Of a stretch of 64,000 bases of DNA, positions 37,530 through 46,685 are shown piece after piece. The notes beneath the pieces were generated by a model. That model saw nothing but the letters and a program-made list of their open reading frames with translations. It was not told the DNA's origin and did not search any database. The translations under genes and the position numbers were made by a program. The stretch's first letter is position 1; every line of letters begins with the position of its first letter. The stretch lies in assembly GCF_001484965.1 (NCBI RefSeq), contig NZ_LLYY01000010.1:1-64000 (forward strand). The letters are read 5' to 3'. The DNA is from Shouchella shacheensis (GTDB lineage Bacteria > Bacillota > Bacilli > Bacillales > Bacillaceae_D).

Positions 37530-38504
37530 ATGTCTCTTGAACTTGATATAGCAAAGATCATCCCCATTGAAGCTCCTGCTTCTTATGGACTGAAAACGTT
37601 TAATTTTTATCTTCTTGAAGGGAAGACCGGTCTTCTCCTTCTTGATGCGGGGGCCGATGACGAGAGCTGTTGGCAAGCACTGCAGAGCACCCTCCCTGAA
37701 AACGGATACACCCTCAGGGACATAACGTCGATTGTATTGACTCATCATCATATTGATCACATTGGCCTCGTCAACCGGATTACCGACCGTCATCCTGTTC
37801 CGGTGTACGCTCATAAGCAAGCGGTTCCACGTCTAAAACGAGACCCTGACTTTCTCCGCATGCGCATCGACTTTTTTGAAGAACTGTATGCCGAGATGGG
37901 CTGCAATCAGGCGGGGGCCGCTCAAATTGAGCACTTGCAAGAGGCTCTACTTAAGAACGCCGAGCGTGCCATTGAACAAGAGGTACGAGTGATTCATCCC
38001 GAGGAACCGTTATTTGGCCTTACACCGATTCATGTGCCCGGCCATGCGCCAGACCAGATCGCCTTCTATGAACCTCGGAGCCATTCTCTCTTTGGAGGTG
38101 ATTTGCTCGTGGGACATATTTCAAGCAATGCCCTCGTTGAACCAGATGTGAACGGCGTGCGGCTGCCTTCCGTTATGCAGCAAAGGGCATCTCTACAAAA
38201 ATGCTTGAACTACCCACTGCAAAGGGTTTACGCTGGACATGGAGCGCTCATTACGGACCCTTCCCGCTTGATTCAAAAACGGCTAACAAGAACAGAACAA
38301 AAAGCGGAGCAGTTCAAAAAGTTGGTCGCAAAAGGACATACAACAGCCAGTGACCTTGCCTCGAATTACTATGGCGAAACGTATAAAAATCAGTTTGTTC
38401 TTGTTATGTCCGAGGTCATTGGCCATTTGGATTATTTAGAGGCTTATAATGAAGTAACCAAAGAAAAGCGGGATGGAGTTTTGCATTATCGGGTAGCGAG
38501 ATGA
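37530..38504 (+). CDS. Metallo-beta-lactamase-fold hydrolase
   Basis: 324-residue cytoplasmic MBL-fold enzyme. The metal motif reads THHHIDHIG near residues 71-79; further ligands are HVPGHAPDQ (about 171), FGGDLL (about 189) and YAGHG (about 237). The C-terminal alpha-helical extension is of the type seen in Bacillus YqgX/YflN-like hydrolases. Substrate unknown. The upstream TGCTATACT is a likely extended -10, and a Nudix gene follows by 25 bases, suggesting co-transcription. Confidence 0.85.
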   Translation: MSLELDIAKIIPIEAPASYGLKTFNFYLLEGKTGLLLLDAGADDESCWQALQSTLPENGYTLRDITSIVLTHHHIDHIGLVNRITDRHPVPVYAHKQAVPRLKRDPDFLRMRIDFFEELYAEMGCNQAGAAQIEHLQEALLKNAERAIEQEVRVIHPEEPLFGLTPIHVPGHAPDQIAFYEPRSHSLFGGDLLVGHISSNALVEPDVNGVRLPSVMQQRASLQKCLNYPLQRVYAGHGALITDPSRLIQKRLTRTEQKAEQFKKLVAKGHTTASDLASNYYGETYKNQFVLVMSEVIGHLDYLEAYNEVTKEKRDGVLHYRVAR

Positions 38505-38529
38505 AAAATGTAAAAAGGGGTGACGCTAA

Positions 38530-39147
38530 ATGGAACCAAAATGGCTGGACTGGGCGAAACAGCTCCAATCCATTGCACAGGCGGGACTGACGTATTCAAA
38601 AGACGTATACGATCTGGAGAGATTTGAGTTAATCCGAACGATCAGCACAGAAATTATGGCACACCACACTGAAGTCGATCAGACAGCCATTACCGATTTG
38701 TTTGCCAATGAAACGGGGTATGCCACTCCGAAAGTCGATATTCGAGCGGTCATCTTAAGAGAGAATAAACTACTAATGGTTAAAGAAAACACGGATGACA
38801 GCTGGGCACTTCCTGGTGGCTGGGCGGACATCGGATTAACACCAAGTGAAGTTGCGGTAAAAGAAGTCAAGGAGGAATCAGGGTTCGATGTAAAAGCGAT
38901 CCGATTGTTGGGTGTTCTTGATAAGAAGTGCTACCCGCACCCTCCTTCTCCTTATCACACGTACAAGCTATTCATCCAATGTGAAATCGTTGGAGGGCAA
39001 GCAATGGAAGGCATAGAAACAAGTGCTGTTGAGTTTTTTTCTGAAAATGAACTTCCAGCATTATCTCTAAGCCGGAACACCGAATCACAAATTGAGATGG
39101 CCTTTAAAAAGGCAAGAAATTCCGAAAACCCTGTTCATTTAGATTAA
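38530..39147 (+). CDS. Nudix hydrolase with N-terminal NUDIX_N domain
   Basis: 205-residue pyrophosphohydrolase. Residues 1-60 match the helical NUDIX_N domain found in ADP-ribose-type hydrolases of Bacillus (YjhB group). The Nudix box lies in PGGWADIGLTPSEVAVKEVK EESG. Its first acidic position is not Glu, but the WADIG variant is typical for this branch, and the KE..EE core metal ligands are kept. Likely substrates are ADP-ribose or nucleotide sugars. RBS AAAAGGGGTG. Confidence 0.86.
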   Translation: MEPKWLDWAKQLQSIAQAGLTYSKDVYDLERFELIRTISTEIMAHHTEVDQTAITDLFANETGYATPKVDIRAVILRENKLLMVKENTDDSWALPGGWADIGLTPSEVAVKEVKEESGFDVKAIRLLGVLDKKCYPHPPSPYHTYKLFIQCEIVGGQAMEGIETSAVEFFSENELPALSLSRNTESQIEMAFKKARNSENPVHLD

Positions 39148-39154
39148 TACTTAG

Positions 39155-39212
39155 GCGTTCCATCTGACGAGCACGTTAGATGGAAGAAGAACACCCGCTC
39201 CAGCTTACGAGC
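39155..39212. terminator. Tandem hairpins between converging genes
   Basis: CCATCT...AGATGG and ACACCCGCTC...GAGCGGGTGT lie between the plus-strand Nudix gene and the minus-strand DCC gene. Neither has a long T-run, so the function as terminator is moderate. Confidence 0.5.
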
Positions 39213-39618
39213 GGGTGTATGCTACACGCCCGAACCAGCGGTAGCGGCGGGTAGAGATAAAACGATAGGCCAAATCGCCAATTTTAGAGATAAGTGGAAA
39301 ATAGAGTACTGCAGTAAGAGGCCTTGTGACCGGGAGAAGAGAAAGAATTTTACGTACCGTGTAATAGCCCGTTAAAACATCCTCGTCTTTTGTCAACATA
39401 TAGATTTCATCATACATATCCTTGTGCGCATTTGCCTTTGCTTGCGTTGCCTCGTCCACCTCCTGCACAGGATACCAGGCCAACTCCCTTTTCCAATCCA
39501 GCTTTTGCACCACAGCCTTGACACTACGGCACAATGGGCACTCTGCGTCATAAAAGACAATATGATTGTCCACCAGCATCTTCTCCTTTCCTTCCTCTAT
39601 TTCCTCTGAACGCATCAT
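39205..39618 (-). CDS. DCC-family (DUF393) thiol-disulfide oxidoreductase-like protein
   Basis: About 137 residues. The thioredoxin-like CPLC motif follows the strand IVFYDAECPLC, and the C-terminal half has the family's RPLTAVLYF and RYRWFGR pattern with a short hydrophobic segment. The family is named for its DxxCxxC-type motif; the role is unknown. Start: ATG-ATG at 39618 with AGAGGGGG upstream is preferred; ATG 39579 directly before the domain is an alternative. Confidence 0.8.
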   Translation of the reverse strand: MMRSEEIEEGKEKMLVDNHIVFYDAECPLCRSVKAVVQKLDWKRELAWYPVQEVDEATQAKANAHKDMYDEIYMLTKDEDVLTGYYTVRKILSLLPVTRPLTAVLYFPLISKIGDLAYRFISTRRYRWFGRVAYTRS

Positions 39619-39689
39619 GCAAACCCCCTCTATCCGCGTAAACGACCGGCGCCGCTTCAACCGTCATCCCTACCCACGCTGAAAACTCG

Positions 39690-39914
39690 CTACCTCTTTT
39701 CGCCTTGATCTGAAGAAGCCCGCTTGCGTTCCTCAGCAAGTAACCGTCTGAGTATTCTTTCGAGCTGAAACTCTTCTGAATAGCAGTCGTTCAACTTTTC
39801 CTCAATCAGCGCGGCAATTTCCTCGAGCTCTTTTTCCATTCGTTGATTATTGATCGTATATTTTAATGGTAGAACGCTTACTTTGCGTTTGAGAATCCTT
39901 AGAAAATCTTCCAC
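39690..39914 (-). CDS. Hypothetical small charged protein
   Basis: 74 residues, GTG start with GGGG five bases upstream. The sequence is rich in E, K and R with a probable coiled coil (KELEEIAALIEEKLNDCY). No family recognised and no membrane segment. Confidence 0.5.
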   Translation of the reverse strand: MEDFLRILKRKVSVLPLKYTINNQRMEKELEEIAALIEEKLNDCYSEEFQLERILRRLLAEERKRASSDQGEKR

Positions 39915-40017
39915 TAGAACCCCGCCTTCCCGTGTCCTAGAACAGTATATGCCTCAACTCAATGTTGCATACGAAAACCTCCGCAGGCATCCAGCCGACA
40001 GAGGGGCATCATTTAAT

Positions 40018-40875
40018 TTAATTCACGTATTTCCCATGGTCCGGTTTGGCCAGCTCATCAAACTTTTCCACGAGCATGTGAAGTCCTTCTTCTAGCTCTT
40101 CTCCAAACATCGGCAGTCCATGACCCGGTACAAGAAAGTGTGGCTTAAGTTCCTGTAGTTTTTTTGCTGAGGCCTTTGCCTCTTTCCAATCCATTGTGAA
40201 ATAGCGGGGCGGTCCTTGAATTTCCTGCTCTTGTGTGAGCACTTTGTAAAGGGAATCCTGCTTTACGGTAATGACGGCATCGGCGGATAAGAGCGCGCCA
40301 TCTTTTTCCCGGAACAGAGCAATCTGTCCTGGGGAGTGTCCCGGGACATCGATCCACGTCCACTCATTCTCGCCACCTGGCACAGCAAGATTTGCGGGAA
40401 GCGGTTGAACGTAGTCGTCGAGCTGAATGGGATCGTTAGGAAACGTCTTTGAAAGCTTCGCCACCATGCCGCCTTCTACGGACGAATCAGGTTCAGGATA
40501 GCTCTTTTGGCCTGTGACGTACGGAAGCTCCTCTTCATGGGCATAAATCGGAACGCTCCACAGCTCTGCAAGGTCGTGTGCAGCACCTACATGATCAAAA
40601 TGACCATGCGTTAACACGATGAATTTCGCCGGATGTGCCTTGCCAAAGTTTTCTTCAAGCGCTGTGAGGATTTCTTTCGCTTTACCAGGCATGCCTGTAT
40701 CCACTAACACCCAGCCAAAGGGCTGGTTCGGATCGCCAATCATACAAACGTTGACAATATCCACCGTCAGGCAGTATACATCTTCGGTTACTTTCTGAAA
40801 TAAACCATCATGTGCCGAAGTCATCGGTATTTTCAATTCATCAGGTGCTGTATGGTCGTACTTGACAATATCCAT
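40018..40875 (-). CDS. Metallo-beta-lactamase-fold hydrolase (glyoxalase II-like)
   Basis: 285-residue MBL-fold hydrolase. The metal-binding motif LTHGHFDHVG is near residues 90-99, followed by DVPGHSPGQIALF, LSADAV and VPGHGLPMFG. The arrangement matches glyoxalase II-like and quorum-lactonase-like families; the substrate cannot be told. No signal peptide. It has no close operon partner. Confidence 0.87.
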   Translation of the reverse strand: MDIVKYDHTAPDELKIPMTSAHDGLFQKVTEDVYCLTVDIVNVCMIGDPNQPFGWVLVDTGMPGKAKEILTALEENFGKAHPAKFIVLTHGHFDHVGAAHDLAELWSVPIYAHEEELPYVTGQKSYPEPDSSVEGGMVAKLSKTFPNDPIQLDDYVQPLPANLAVPGGENEWTWIDVPGHSPGQIALFREKDGALLSADAVITVKQDSLYKVLTQEQEIQGPPRYFTMDWKEAKASAKKLQELKPHFLVPGHGLPMFGEELEEGLHMLVEKFDELAKPDHGKYVN

Positions 40876-41094
40876 GTCTCCACTCCTCAGTGATTTTCTC
40901 CTGCTAGTATGGGCATTTATTGAGCTTTTATGTGGAGTTCCATCCCGCCTGCTTTTTCTCGCAACCAGCAGGTCACCTATGAAAGCCCAACCGCTACGGA
41001 ACCCCTGCGTCGCTGGACCAATCCTCCCTCTTCGATTTGAATGGTTGCATGGAAAATTTGCGCGCCTTTCGTAAGTATGAGCTTCAAATGGTGT
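40876..41094. other. Intergenic, no gene seen
   Basis: Short frames only; nothing recognised beyond the promoter region expected for the MBL hydrolase. Confidence 0.4.
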
Positions 41095-41826
41095 TTACGC
41101 TTCCGCTTCGTTTCCAGCTCCCATTTTACGTCTGTACATCCATTTTGAAAGCAAGACGCCCAGCTCATACAGAAGAATTAGAGGAGTTAACACCATGAGT
41201 TGCGAAATAAAGTCTGGCGGTGTAATTAAGGCAGATAGGACGGCCATTAGCACATAGCCATACTTTCGGATCTCTGCTAACTTTGTCGGAGTCACCATGC
41301 CAACCGCTGTTAAAAACATTAATAAAAGCGGGATTTCGAACAAAAATCCAAGCGGAATCGTCGTCATCATCATAAAAGAAAAATATTCTTTTGCTGTGAT
41401 CATCATGCCGAAGTTCTTGGTTCCTAAATTCATTAGAAAACCGAATACGGTAGGGAAAATCACAAAGAAACCAAACCCAATCCCGGTAAGAAAACTGATA
41501 AAAATCCCCGGAATAAAAGATAAAGCGGTTTTATTCTCTCGATCAGTCAAAGCAGGCCTAGCAAATTTCCAGATTTGATAGCCAATCACAGGCGCGGAAA
41601 AGCCCAAACTCAGACTCCCCGCAATGCCTGTGTAAAAGCGTATCACATCAAGAGGCCCATGCATAATCAGCTTGTCTTCCGACGTCAATATTGGAATTAC
41701 CTGATTCATAAACACCAATATGAATACAAAACACATCGCGAAGAAAAGCACAGAAGTAATAATCGCTTTCCTCAAGTCCGTGATATGCTCGACCAGTGAC
41801 TGCTCGTCTAATGATTCTTGATGCAT
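41095..41826 (-). CDS. tatC: Sec-independent translocase subunit TatC
   Basis: 243-residue six-helix membrane protein that recognises twin-arginine signal peptides. Hallmarks are the N-terminal HITDLRKAIITS (conserved LR) and FAPVIGYQIWKFARPALTDRE (first periplasmic and cytoplasmic loop region). tatA is 21 bases upstream in the same direction, giving a minimal Bacillus-type TatA-TatC pair. Confidence 0.95.
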   Translation of the reverse strand: MHQESLDEQSLVEHITDLRKAIITSVLFFAMCFVFILVFMNQVIPILTSEDKLIMHGPLDVIRFYTGIAGSLSLGFSAPVIGYQIWKFARPALTDRENKTALSFIPGIFISFLTGIGFGFFVIFPTVFGFLMNLGTKNFGMMITAKEYFSFMMMTTIPLGFLFEIPLLLMFLTAVGMVTPTKLAEIRKYGYVLMAVLSALITPPDFISQLMVLTPLILLYELGVLLSKWMYRRKMGAGNEAEA

Positions 41827-41847
41827 GGTTGGAATCCCCCTGAATAG

Positions 41848-42072
41848 TTAAGATCGTGGATCTTTTTTTTCTGCATTGGACGTATGATTGGTGTTTTCCT
41901 GTTCGGATCCAGCGTCCATATCACTCATCAAGTTGCTCGCCGATTTTTTGAATTCAGCAAGTGTTTGTCCAAAGGCAGCTCCAATTTCCGGTAATTTCTT
42001 CGGTCCGAAAATAATTAATGTAATGACTAATATAATGATTAGCCCTGGTACACCAATGTTTGGGATACCCAT
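41848..42072 (-). CDS. tatA: Twin-arginine translocase pore subunit TatA
   Basis: 74 residues: one N-terminal membrane helix ([17 protein letters not shown]), the hinge [10 protein letters not shown] with the conserved Phe-Gly, an amphipathic helix ([12 protein letters not shown]) and an acidic tail. ATG preceded by AGGAGAGG. Partner of tatC directly downstream. Confidence 0.94.
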   Translation of the reverse strand: MGIPNIGVPGLIIILVITLIIFGPKKLPEIGAAFGQTLAEFKKSASNLMSDMDAGSEQENTNHTSNAEKKDPRS

Positions 42073-42206
42073 CGTAACCTCTCCTTTTTTTAGGTTGATA
42101 CCGAACCTAGAATATTGATACGCTCTTAACTTGCCCTATTTAATGTCCATTATTACAGGTTTTAAGCGCAGAAAAACTCATTTGTTCATGACCTAAATGG
42201 ATGAAC

Positions 42207-42241
42207 ACGACAAAAAAGACTACTTAAATCAAGTAGCCTCC
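42207..42241 (-). terminator. Terminator of the thioesterase gene
   Basis: On the minus strand GGCTACTTGA / TTAAGTAGTC pair and are followed by TTTTTT, 22 bases after the stop. Confidence 0.75.
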
Positions 42242-42262
42242 GGGAAACATACCATTCCCTGT

Positions 42263-42691
42263 TTAGATTGGCTTATCCAAAACCGCCATCGTGCAGCGAG
42301 ATACGCAAACGAGTTTCTTTGCTTCATCTGTGATCTTGATCTCCCATATCATGGTCGTCCGCCCTTTATGCAAAGGAGTAGCCGTCGCCGTCACGACCCC
42401 TTCCGATTTGCTGCGAACATGGTTGGCATTGATCTCCAAGCCAACGGCGATCTTTGTTTCAGGGTCGACGTTCAACCCTGTTGCAACCGAAGCCGCCGTT
42501 TCAGCTAAAACCACAGACGCGCCTCCATGCAAGATGCCGTACGGCTGATGAGTTTTCGGCCCAACAGGCATCGACATGACAACTTTATCCAACTTCAGCT
42601 CGTCAAACGTAATGTCTAACAAGCCGACCAGCGAGTCTTTCGAGCGTTCTTGTAAGTAGGCCACCTGCTCTTCGTTTACCTTTTCAACCAT
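42263..42691 (-). CDS. PaaI-type hotdog-fold thioesterase
   Basis: 142 residues of the hotdog superfamily. The active-site region PYGILHGGASVVLAETAAS has the conserved HGG and the catalytic acidic residue that follows. GLEINANHVRS is the second family motif. Members hydrolyse aromatic or acyl-CoA thioesters; a DHNA-CoA thioesterase role in menaquinone synthesis is possible but not shown by context. Confidence 0.88.
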   Translation of the reverse strand: MVEKVNEEQVAYLQERSKDSLVGLLDITFDELKLDKVVMSMPVGPKTHQPYGILHGGASVVLAETAASVATGLNVDPETKIAVGLEINANHVRSKSEGVVTATATPLHKGRTTMIWEIKITDEAKKLVCVSRCTMAVLDKPI

Positions 42692-42828
42692 CCAACCCTC
42701 TCCCCTTCGCTTGAGTATGGTGAATACTCATTCATTTTAGCATAATGAAGGCGGTTGCACAAAGTGACCGCTCACCGAATGAAAGGGAGTCAAACGATCT
42801 GTTATGCCCAGCAGCCTTACTCATTAAA

Positions 42829-42866
42829 ATACGGCCCGTCCCTTTTTTGAAGAGTCAGGCCGTACA
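42829..42866 (-). terminator. Terminator of the cytochrome c gene
   Basis: TACGGCC (42830-42836) and GGCCGTA (42858-42864) stem, followed by TTTTAAT on the minus strand. Confidence 0.6.
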
Positions 42867-42878
42867 ACTTGGTTGCTC

Positions 42879-43232
42879 CTACTGATCTTGGATCCACTTC
42901 GCCAAATTTTCGGCTTCATCATCAGGTAGGTCTACTGCAGGCATGCTGCCTTGTCCATTCTGAATGATATCCACAATTTCATCTGTGCTTAAGTCAGTAC
43001 CGGTAAGGGCTGGACCCTGCATCCCCTCAAGGTTGTCCCCGTGGCACTGAATACAGCTCGACTGATAACTCTCTTCTGCCGCTTGAGCATCAAAATCTCC
43101 GCCCCCGTTTTCTTCTTGCGCCGGTTCCTCCTCTGGGGCTCCAGTGTTTTCTTCCGACTCGTCAGTTCCGCCTCCACAAGCCGTTAGAACAAGCGCCATT
43201 CCTAAAACGGAGACTAGCGTTTTGATTTTCAT
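42879..43232 (-). CDS. Membrane-anchored cytochrome c551-type lipoprotein
   Basis: 117 residues: lipoprotein signal (MKIKTLVSVLGMALVLTAC), an acidic linker rich in Glu and Gly, and a small cytochrome c domain with one haem site SCIQCHGDNLEG and the distal Met ligand in GQGSMPAVDL. This is the Bacillus CccB type, an electron carrier to terminal oxidases on the outer face of the membrane. RBS AAGGAGG eight bases before the ATG. Confidence 0.92.
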   Translation of the reverse strand: MKIKTLVSVLGMALVLTACGGGTDESEENTGAPEEEPAQEENGGGDFDAQAAEESYQSSCIQCHGDNLEGMQGPALTGTDLSTDEIVDIIQNGQGSMPAVDLPDDEAENLAKWIQDQ

Positions 43233-43709
43233 CTGTGTCCCTCCTTATAAAATAGAACTCCCTTTAAGTTTACCCTGTTACGGCAATCTCATGCGAGTCT
43301 TGTCACTTCTTTTTTGTTCATTTGTCGAATCATTGTCATGCGCCGTGCCTCTGCAATACAATTTAACCAGAACGTCCTCCTGCCCCGGCCAAAATCAACC
43401 CTCCTTTTCTCACTCGGCACAGTGGCGCAGATTTTACGCTCATAACGCTAATTGCAGCAGGAGTGATGCGATTCAGTGTCGTGCTCGCGTGTATCACCCA
43501 AAAGGGCGAAGATAACCGCTGTTGGGAAGCCGCAGGCATAGAACTGCCACGCTCTTGGCATGGAGCAACATAAAGACATTTTATACCGTTTCGATTCTCA
43601 CCACAGAAGGTTTCAACCTCATGGTTGAAAGGTAAAAAGAAGCGTCTAGTACAAGGGGGGTTGTCGTCTATTCGTTTTTTGTATAAGCTCCAGGTAGAAA
43701 GGATGTTGA
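43233..43709. other. Intergenic region, no supported gene
   Basis: About 480 bases between divergent genes. A minus-strand frame of up to 130 codons crosses it but has no ribosome binding site, runs over the start of the quinone reductase gene and resembles no family. I see no gene or riboswitch. Confidence 0.4.
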
Positions 43710-43712
43710 TTG

Positions 43713-44303
43713 ATGCAAGCAATAATTGTTTACGCCCACCCCAACAACAAAACAAGTTTTAATGCGGAAATTCTTAAAACGACAAAAGAGACGTTCCAAC
43801 AAAAAGGGAAAACGTCCGAGCTGATTGACTTGAATCAAGAACAGTTTAATCCCATCCTTAATCAAGAAGAACTCTCGCTTTACGACCAAGGAGCGTTTGT
43901 CGAAGAAAGCGTGAGGCAGTACCAAACCATTATTCAAAACTCGGATGAGATTGTCCTGATCTTCCCCATTTGGTGGTATGGCCTGCCAACAATTCTTAAA
44001 GGCTTTTTCGAGAAAGTGTTTCTTCCTGGCTTTGCTTTTGAGTTTGGGGAAGAAGGAAGCGAGCGACTTGTCCCCCTCTTAACTATTCAGAAGACAACCG
44101 TGATTACCACTTCAGAAGCGAAAACAACGGAACTCCGACAGAAATATGGCAACCCAATCGAGGGGACGCTGATTAACGGGACCTTTGAAGAGGTCGGGCT
44201 CTTAAACGGGCACTGGCTCAATTGCGATGAGACCCCAACGGGCACGGAGGAGCGGCGGCGGAGCTTTCTGAGGGAAATCCATACGTATTTGCTAAGTACG
44301 TAG
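43713..44303 (+). CDS. NAD(P)H-dependent quinone oxidoreductase, flavodoxin-like
   Basis: 196-residue cytoplasmic flavoprotein of the NQO1/MdaB/KefF-like fold (Flavodoxin_2). The N-terminus QAIIVYAHPNNKTSFNAEIL binds the FMN/FAD phosphate; IFPIWWYGLPTILKGFFEKV is the signature loop. It probably reduces quinones by two electrons in stress defence. ATG at 43713 follows AAAGGATG; the TTG one codon earlier is less likely. Confidence 0.87.
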   Translation: MQAIIVYAHPNNKTSFNAEILKTTKETFQQKGKTSELIDLNQEQFNPILNQEELSLYDQGAFVEESVRQYQTIIQNSDEIVLIFPIWWYGLPTILKGFFEKVFLPGFAFEFGEEGSERLVPLLTIQKTTVITTSEAKTTELRQKYGNPIEGTLINGTFEEVGLLNGHWLNCDETPTGTEERRRSFLREIHTYLLST

Positions 44304-44419
44304 CTGCTGTTTATAAGATGCTACTGATTATTGTACTCTTTTTTCATGCTTAATACTTGCATCGCCTTTTCTCATTTCATAAGCTCTTCTAGAAAATACG
44401 AAATAAAGGATTGATTAGG

Positions 44420-44851
44420 ATGAACGTCATACTTATTGACAATGAGAACGATTTGGAACGAGCCTTTGCGATTCGTAAAGAAGTGTTCGTCGACGAGCAG
44501 CACTGCCCTGTCGAAGATGAATTTGATTCATTTGACCAACTCGAAGCGGACTGTGATCATTTGCTTGTCACCTTAAACGGAGAAGCTGTTGGAACAGGAA
44601 GGATTCGTTACGTAGAAAACGTTGGTAAGCTGGAGCGCATTTGCATCTGCAAAGCTTACCGGGCTAAAGGAATAGGAAAAGTGATCGTCAAAGGCCTTGA
44701 AGACGTGGCACGACAAAAAGGAGTAGCCGCCGCAAAGCTTCATGGCCAGCAACACGCAGAAGGCTTTTATCATAGACTTGGCTATAAAACAGCCTCCGAG
44801 GTATTTATCGAGGATGGCATTCCTCATCTTCTGATGAAAAAAGAGATGTGA
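44420..44851 (+). CDS. GNAT-family N-acetyltransferase
   Basis: 143-residue acetyltransferase. The acetyl-CoA pyrophosphate loop reads AYRAKGIGKVIVKGLE (motif A, Q/RxxGxG/A), with ICIC before it and the C-terminal QHAEGFYHRLGYK. It resembles the ElaA/YjcF branch that often acts on small metabolites. The acceptor is unknown. The ATG is preceded by AAAGGA at nine bases. Confidence 0.85.
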   Translation: MNVILIDNENDLERAFAIRKEVFVDEQHCPVEDEFDSFDQLEADCDHLLVTLNGEAVGTGRIRYVENVGKLERICICKAYRAKGIGKVIVKGLEDVARQKGVAAAKLHGQQHAEGFYHRLGYKTASEVFIEDGIPHLLMKKEM

Positions 44852-44888
44852 CTGTGTACCAATTTGTCGCTCGTATTAGGGGGCTCTA

Positions 44889-45248
44889 ATGATTACGCTC
44901 AATCACTTGCTATCGCTTTTGCTCACGTTCTTACTCTTCGCTTTTGTTAATATTTTTTACAAGATACAAAAACGCAAAACAGCGCTTGTTCTTCATCAAC
45001 TGCTACGTCTCTCCTATCTCCTCGTCCTTTTGACGGGCATATTGCTCTTACCGGTGATGCCGATTACGTTTGGAAGGATGTTCAAATTCCTTCTTGGTGT
45101 TCTTACGATGGGGTTTATGGAAATCTTTCTGATGCACCGGAGACAAGGGGACCTAGGCTTCTTCCATTGGACAGGCTTTGGAGTTCTGCTTGGCGCTACC
45201 ATTGCGATGGGTCTGTTTCTTCCTCTTGGATGGTATCTCGTCTGGTAG
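44889..45248 (+). CDS. yisL: YisL-type DUF1516 membrane protein
   Basis: 119 residues forming four membrane helices (HLLSLLLTFLLFAFVNIFY, YLLVLLTGILLLP, MFKFLLGVLTMGFMEIFLM, TGFGVLLGATIAMGLFLPLG). The length and pattern match the Bacillus YisL family, of unknown function. RBS GGGGG five bases before the ATG, terminator after the stop. Confidence 0.8.
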   Translation: MITLNHLLSLLLTFLLFAFVNIFYKIQKRKTALVLHQLLRLSYLLVLLTGILLLPVMPITFGRMFKFLLGVLTMGFMEIFLMHRRQGDLGFFHWTGFGVLLGATIAMGLFLPLGWYLVW

Positions 45249-45254
45249 AAACAA

Positions 45255-45295
45255 TAAGAGAGAATTGACGGTTCAGTCAGTTCTCTCTTTTTTGA
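45255..45295 (+). terminator. Terminator of the yisL-like gene
   Basis: AAGAGAGAATTGAC and GTCAGTTCTCTCTT arms followed by TTTTTT. Confidence 0.85.
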
Positions 45296-45416
45296 GATAC
45301 AATAGCTTTCGACTAGGTGTTTAGACGATTGATTCGCTTGTTGATAGCCTTTGATCTATTTCTTTTATGGTAAATGAAATTAAATAAACCTCTTTCGTAA
45401 CTCAGCATTGAGAGCT

Positions 45417-46370
45417 CTATACATGCTCTTCCAAAAAATCCCGTACCTTGCGCTCGTACATTACGGGGTTTGTATCAAAGGAATGTCCGTGTTCCGCATA
45501 AGGGACGATTAGCAGCTCTTTGTCCGATCCTGTGGCCTGAAACAATGAATAGACCATTTCTCTTGGCACAAAGGTGTCCTTTTCGCCGTGAATATACAAA
45601 ATTGGGACCTGCGCTTTTTTCACTTGATTGAGCGCTGACGCCTCCCGAAAACAATAACCAGCTCTCATCTTCGTCCATAGGCTTGTCGTGTATAGAATTG
45701 GGAAACGCGGCAGTCGATACATTTGTTTGAGATGATACGAAAGAATGTCCTCCGCCGAGGTGTACGCACAATCTGAAATCACTGCTTTAACTTGTGGAGG
45801 AAGCTTCTCTCCGCTCGTCATCAGCACCGTGGCTCCGCCCATGGAAATGCCGTGGAGCACAACACTCGAGTCAGTACCCGTCCTTTGAATCGTGTAGTCT
45901 ATCCACTGCAAGAAATCCAGGCGATCCGGCCAACCAAACCCCACATAGTCTCCCTGGCTTCGTCCATGGCCACGATTATCTGGCATGAGAATGTTGTACT
46001 GATGGTCTTCAAGGTACAGCCGCGCAAGACTGCCCATTTCCGAAGAAACTCCCGTATAGCCATGGGCGAGAATAATGGTTTTTTTCGTCCGCACCGGTGA
46101 AGCTATGTATAGGGCATGCAGACGTAAACCATCCTTCGACTGAATAAACACATCTTCTACAGCCTGTCCACAAAGCCATTGTTCCCTTTCTAACGTGTGG
46201 GTCTCATCAAAAACACGTTCCAAATTCTCGTGCTCAAGCAAAAACGTTTTTTCTTCCTCTCGTTTGACAGCAACCTTATAAAAGTAAGCGCTCGCTCCAA
46301 TCAGCGCTCCGCCTACGGCTAGCGCAGCGGCGCATCCCCATGAAAACGAACGATTTCCTTTTTTGCTCAT
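45417..46370 (-). CDS. Membrane-anchored alpha/beta hydrolase
   Basis: 317 residues: an N-terminal membrane anchor (WGCAAALAVGGALIGASAYF) and an alpha/beta hydrolase domain facing outward or cytoplasmic side. Catalytic elements are LHGISMGGAT (Ser nucleophile), HGEKDTFVP (Asp) and AEHGHSFDT (His). LAHGYTG forms the oxyanion region. It resembles Bacillus YqkD. The longer frame upstream covers non-coding repeat DNA; the ATG at 46370 has GGGAGGAG before it. Confidence 0.88.
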   Translation of the reverse strand: MSKKGNRSFSWGCAAALAVGGALIGASAYFYKVAVKREEEKTFLLEHENLERVFDETHTLEREQWLCGQAVEDVFIQSKDGLRLHALYIASPVRTKKTIILAHGYTGVSSEMGSLARLYLEDHQYNILMPDNRGHGRSQGDYVGFGWPDRLDFLQWIDYTIQRTGTDSSVVLHGISMGGATVLMTSGEKLPPQVKAVISDCAYTSAEDILSYHLKQMYRLPRFPILYTTSLWTKMRAGYCFREASALNQVKKAQVPILYIHGEKDTFVPREMVYSLFQATGSDKELLIVPYAEHGHSFDTNPVMYERKVRDFLEEHV

Positions 46371-46685
46371 GTTGACTCTCCTCCCAAAACGTGCGTTTAT
46401 GATGTTGATCTTATCATTCCACCCGGCAAACTGAAAAGCGCAGGCGGGTTGCTCACGAGCGACAAGTTCTGGAGTGACGGCAATATTAAGCCCGAATTTG
46501 GCTTGATCTGGCGTCGTGAAGAAACCTCGAGCGAATGGATGCCGCAGCCCGACAAAAAAACCGCTCTCATTCAAGCGGTTTCTTTGGTACTCTACCAATG
46601 GTTAAATGTAGGACTTTTTTCTGTCACCGACAACCGGCCACTTTTTAAAAAGCTACATGGCAAAGTCTTTACATGACTTCCTCTT
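46371..46685. repeat. Intergenic segment with second dispersed-repeat copy and a hairpin
   Basis: GAAAAGCGCAGGCGGGTTG at 46433-46451 pairs with the similar copy near 18776. The hairpin AACCGCT...AAGCGGTT at 46557-46583 may terminate the binding-protein gene. Open frames through this region are unlikely to be coding. Confidence 0.45.

Noticed and set aside
43363-43755. 130-codon minus-strand frame upstream of the quinone reductase
   Set aside because: No ribosome binding site, overlaps a real gene start, and no recognisable motif.
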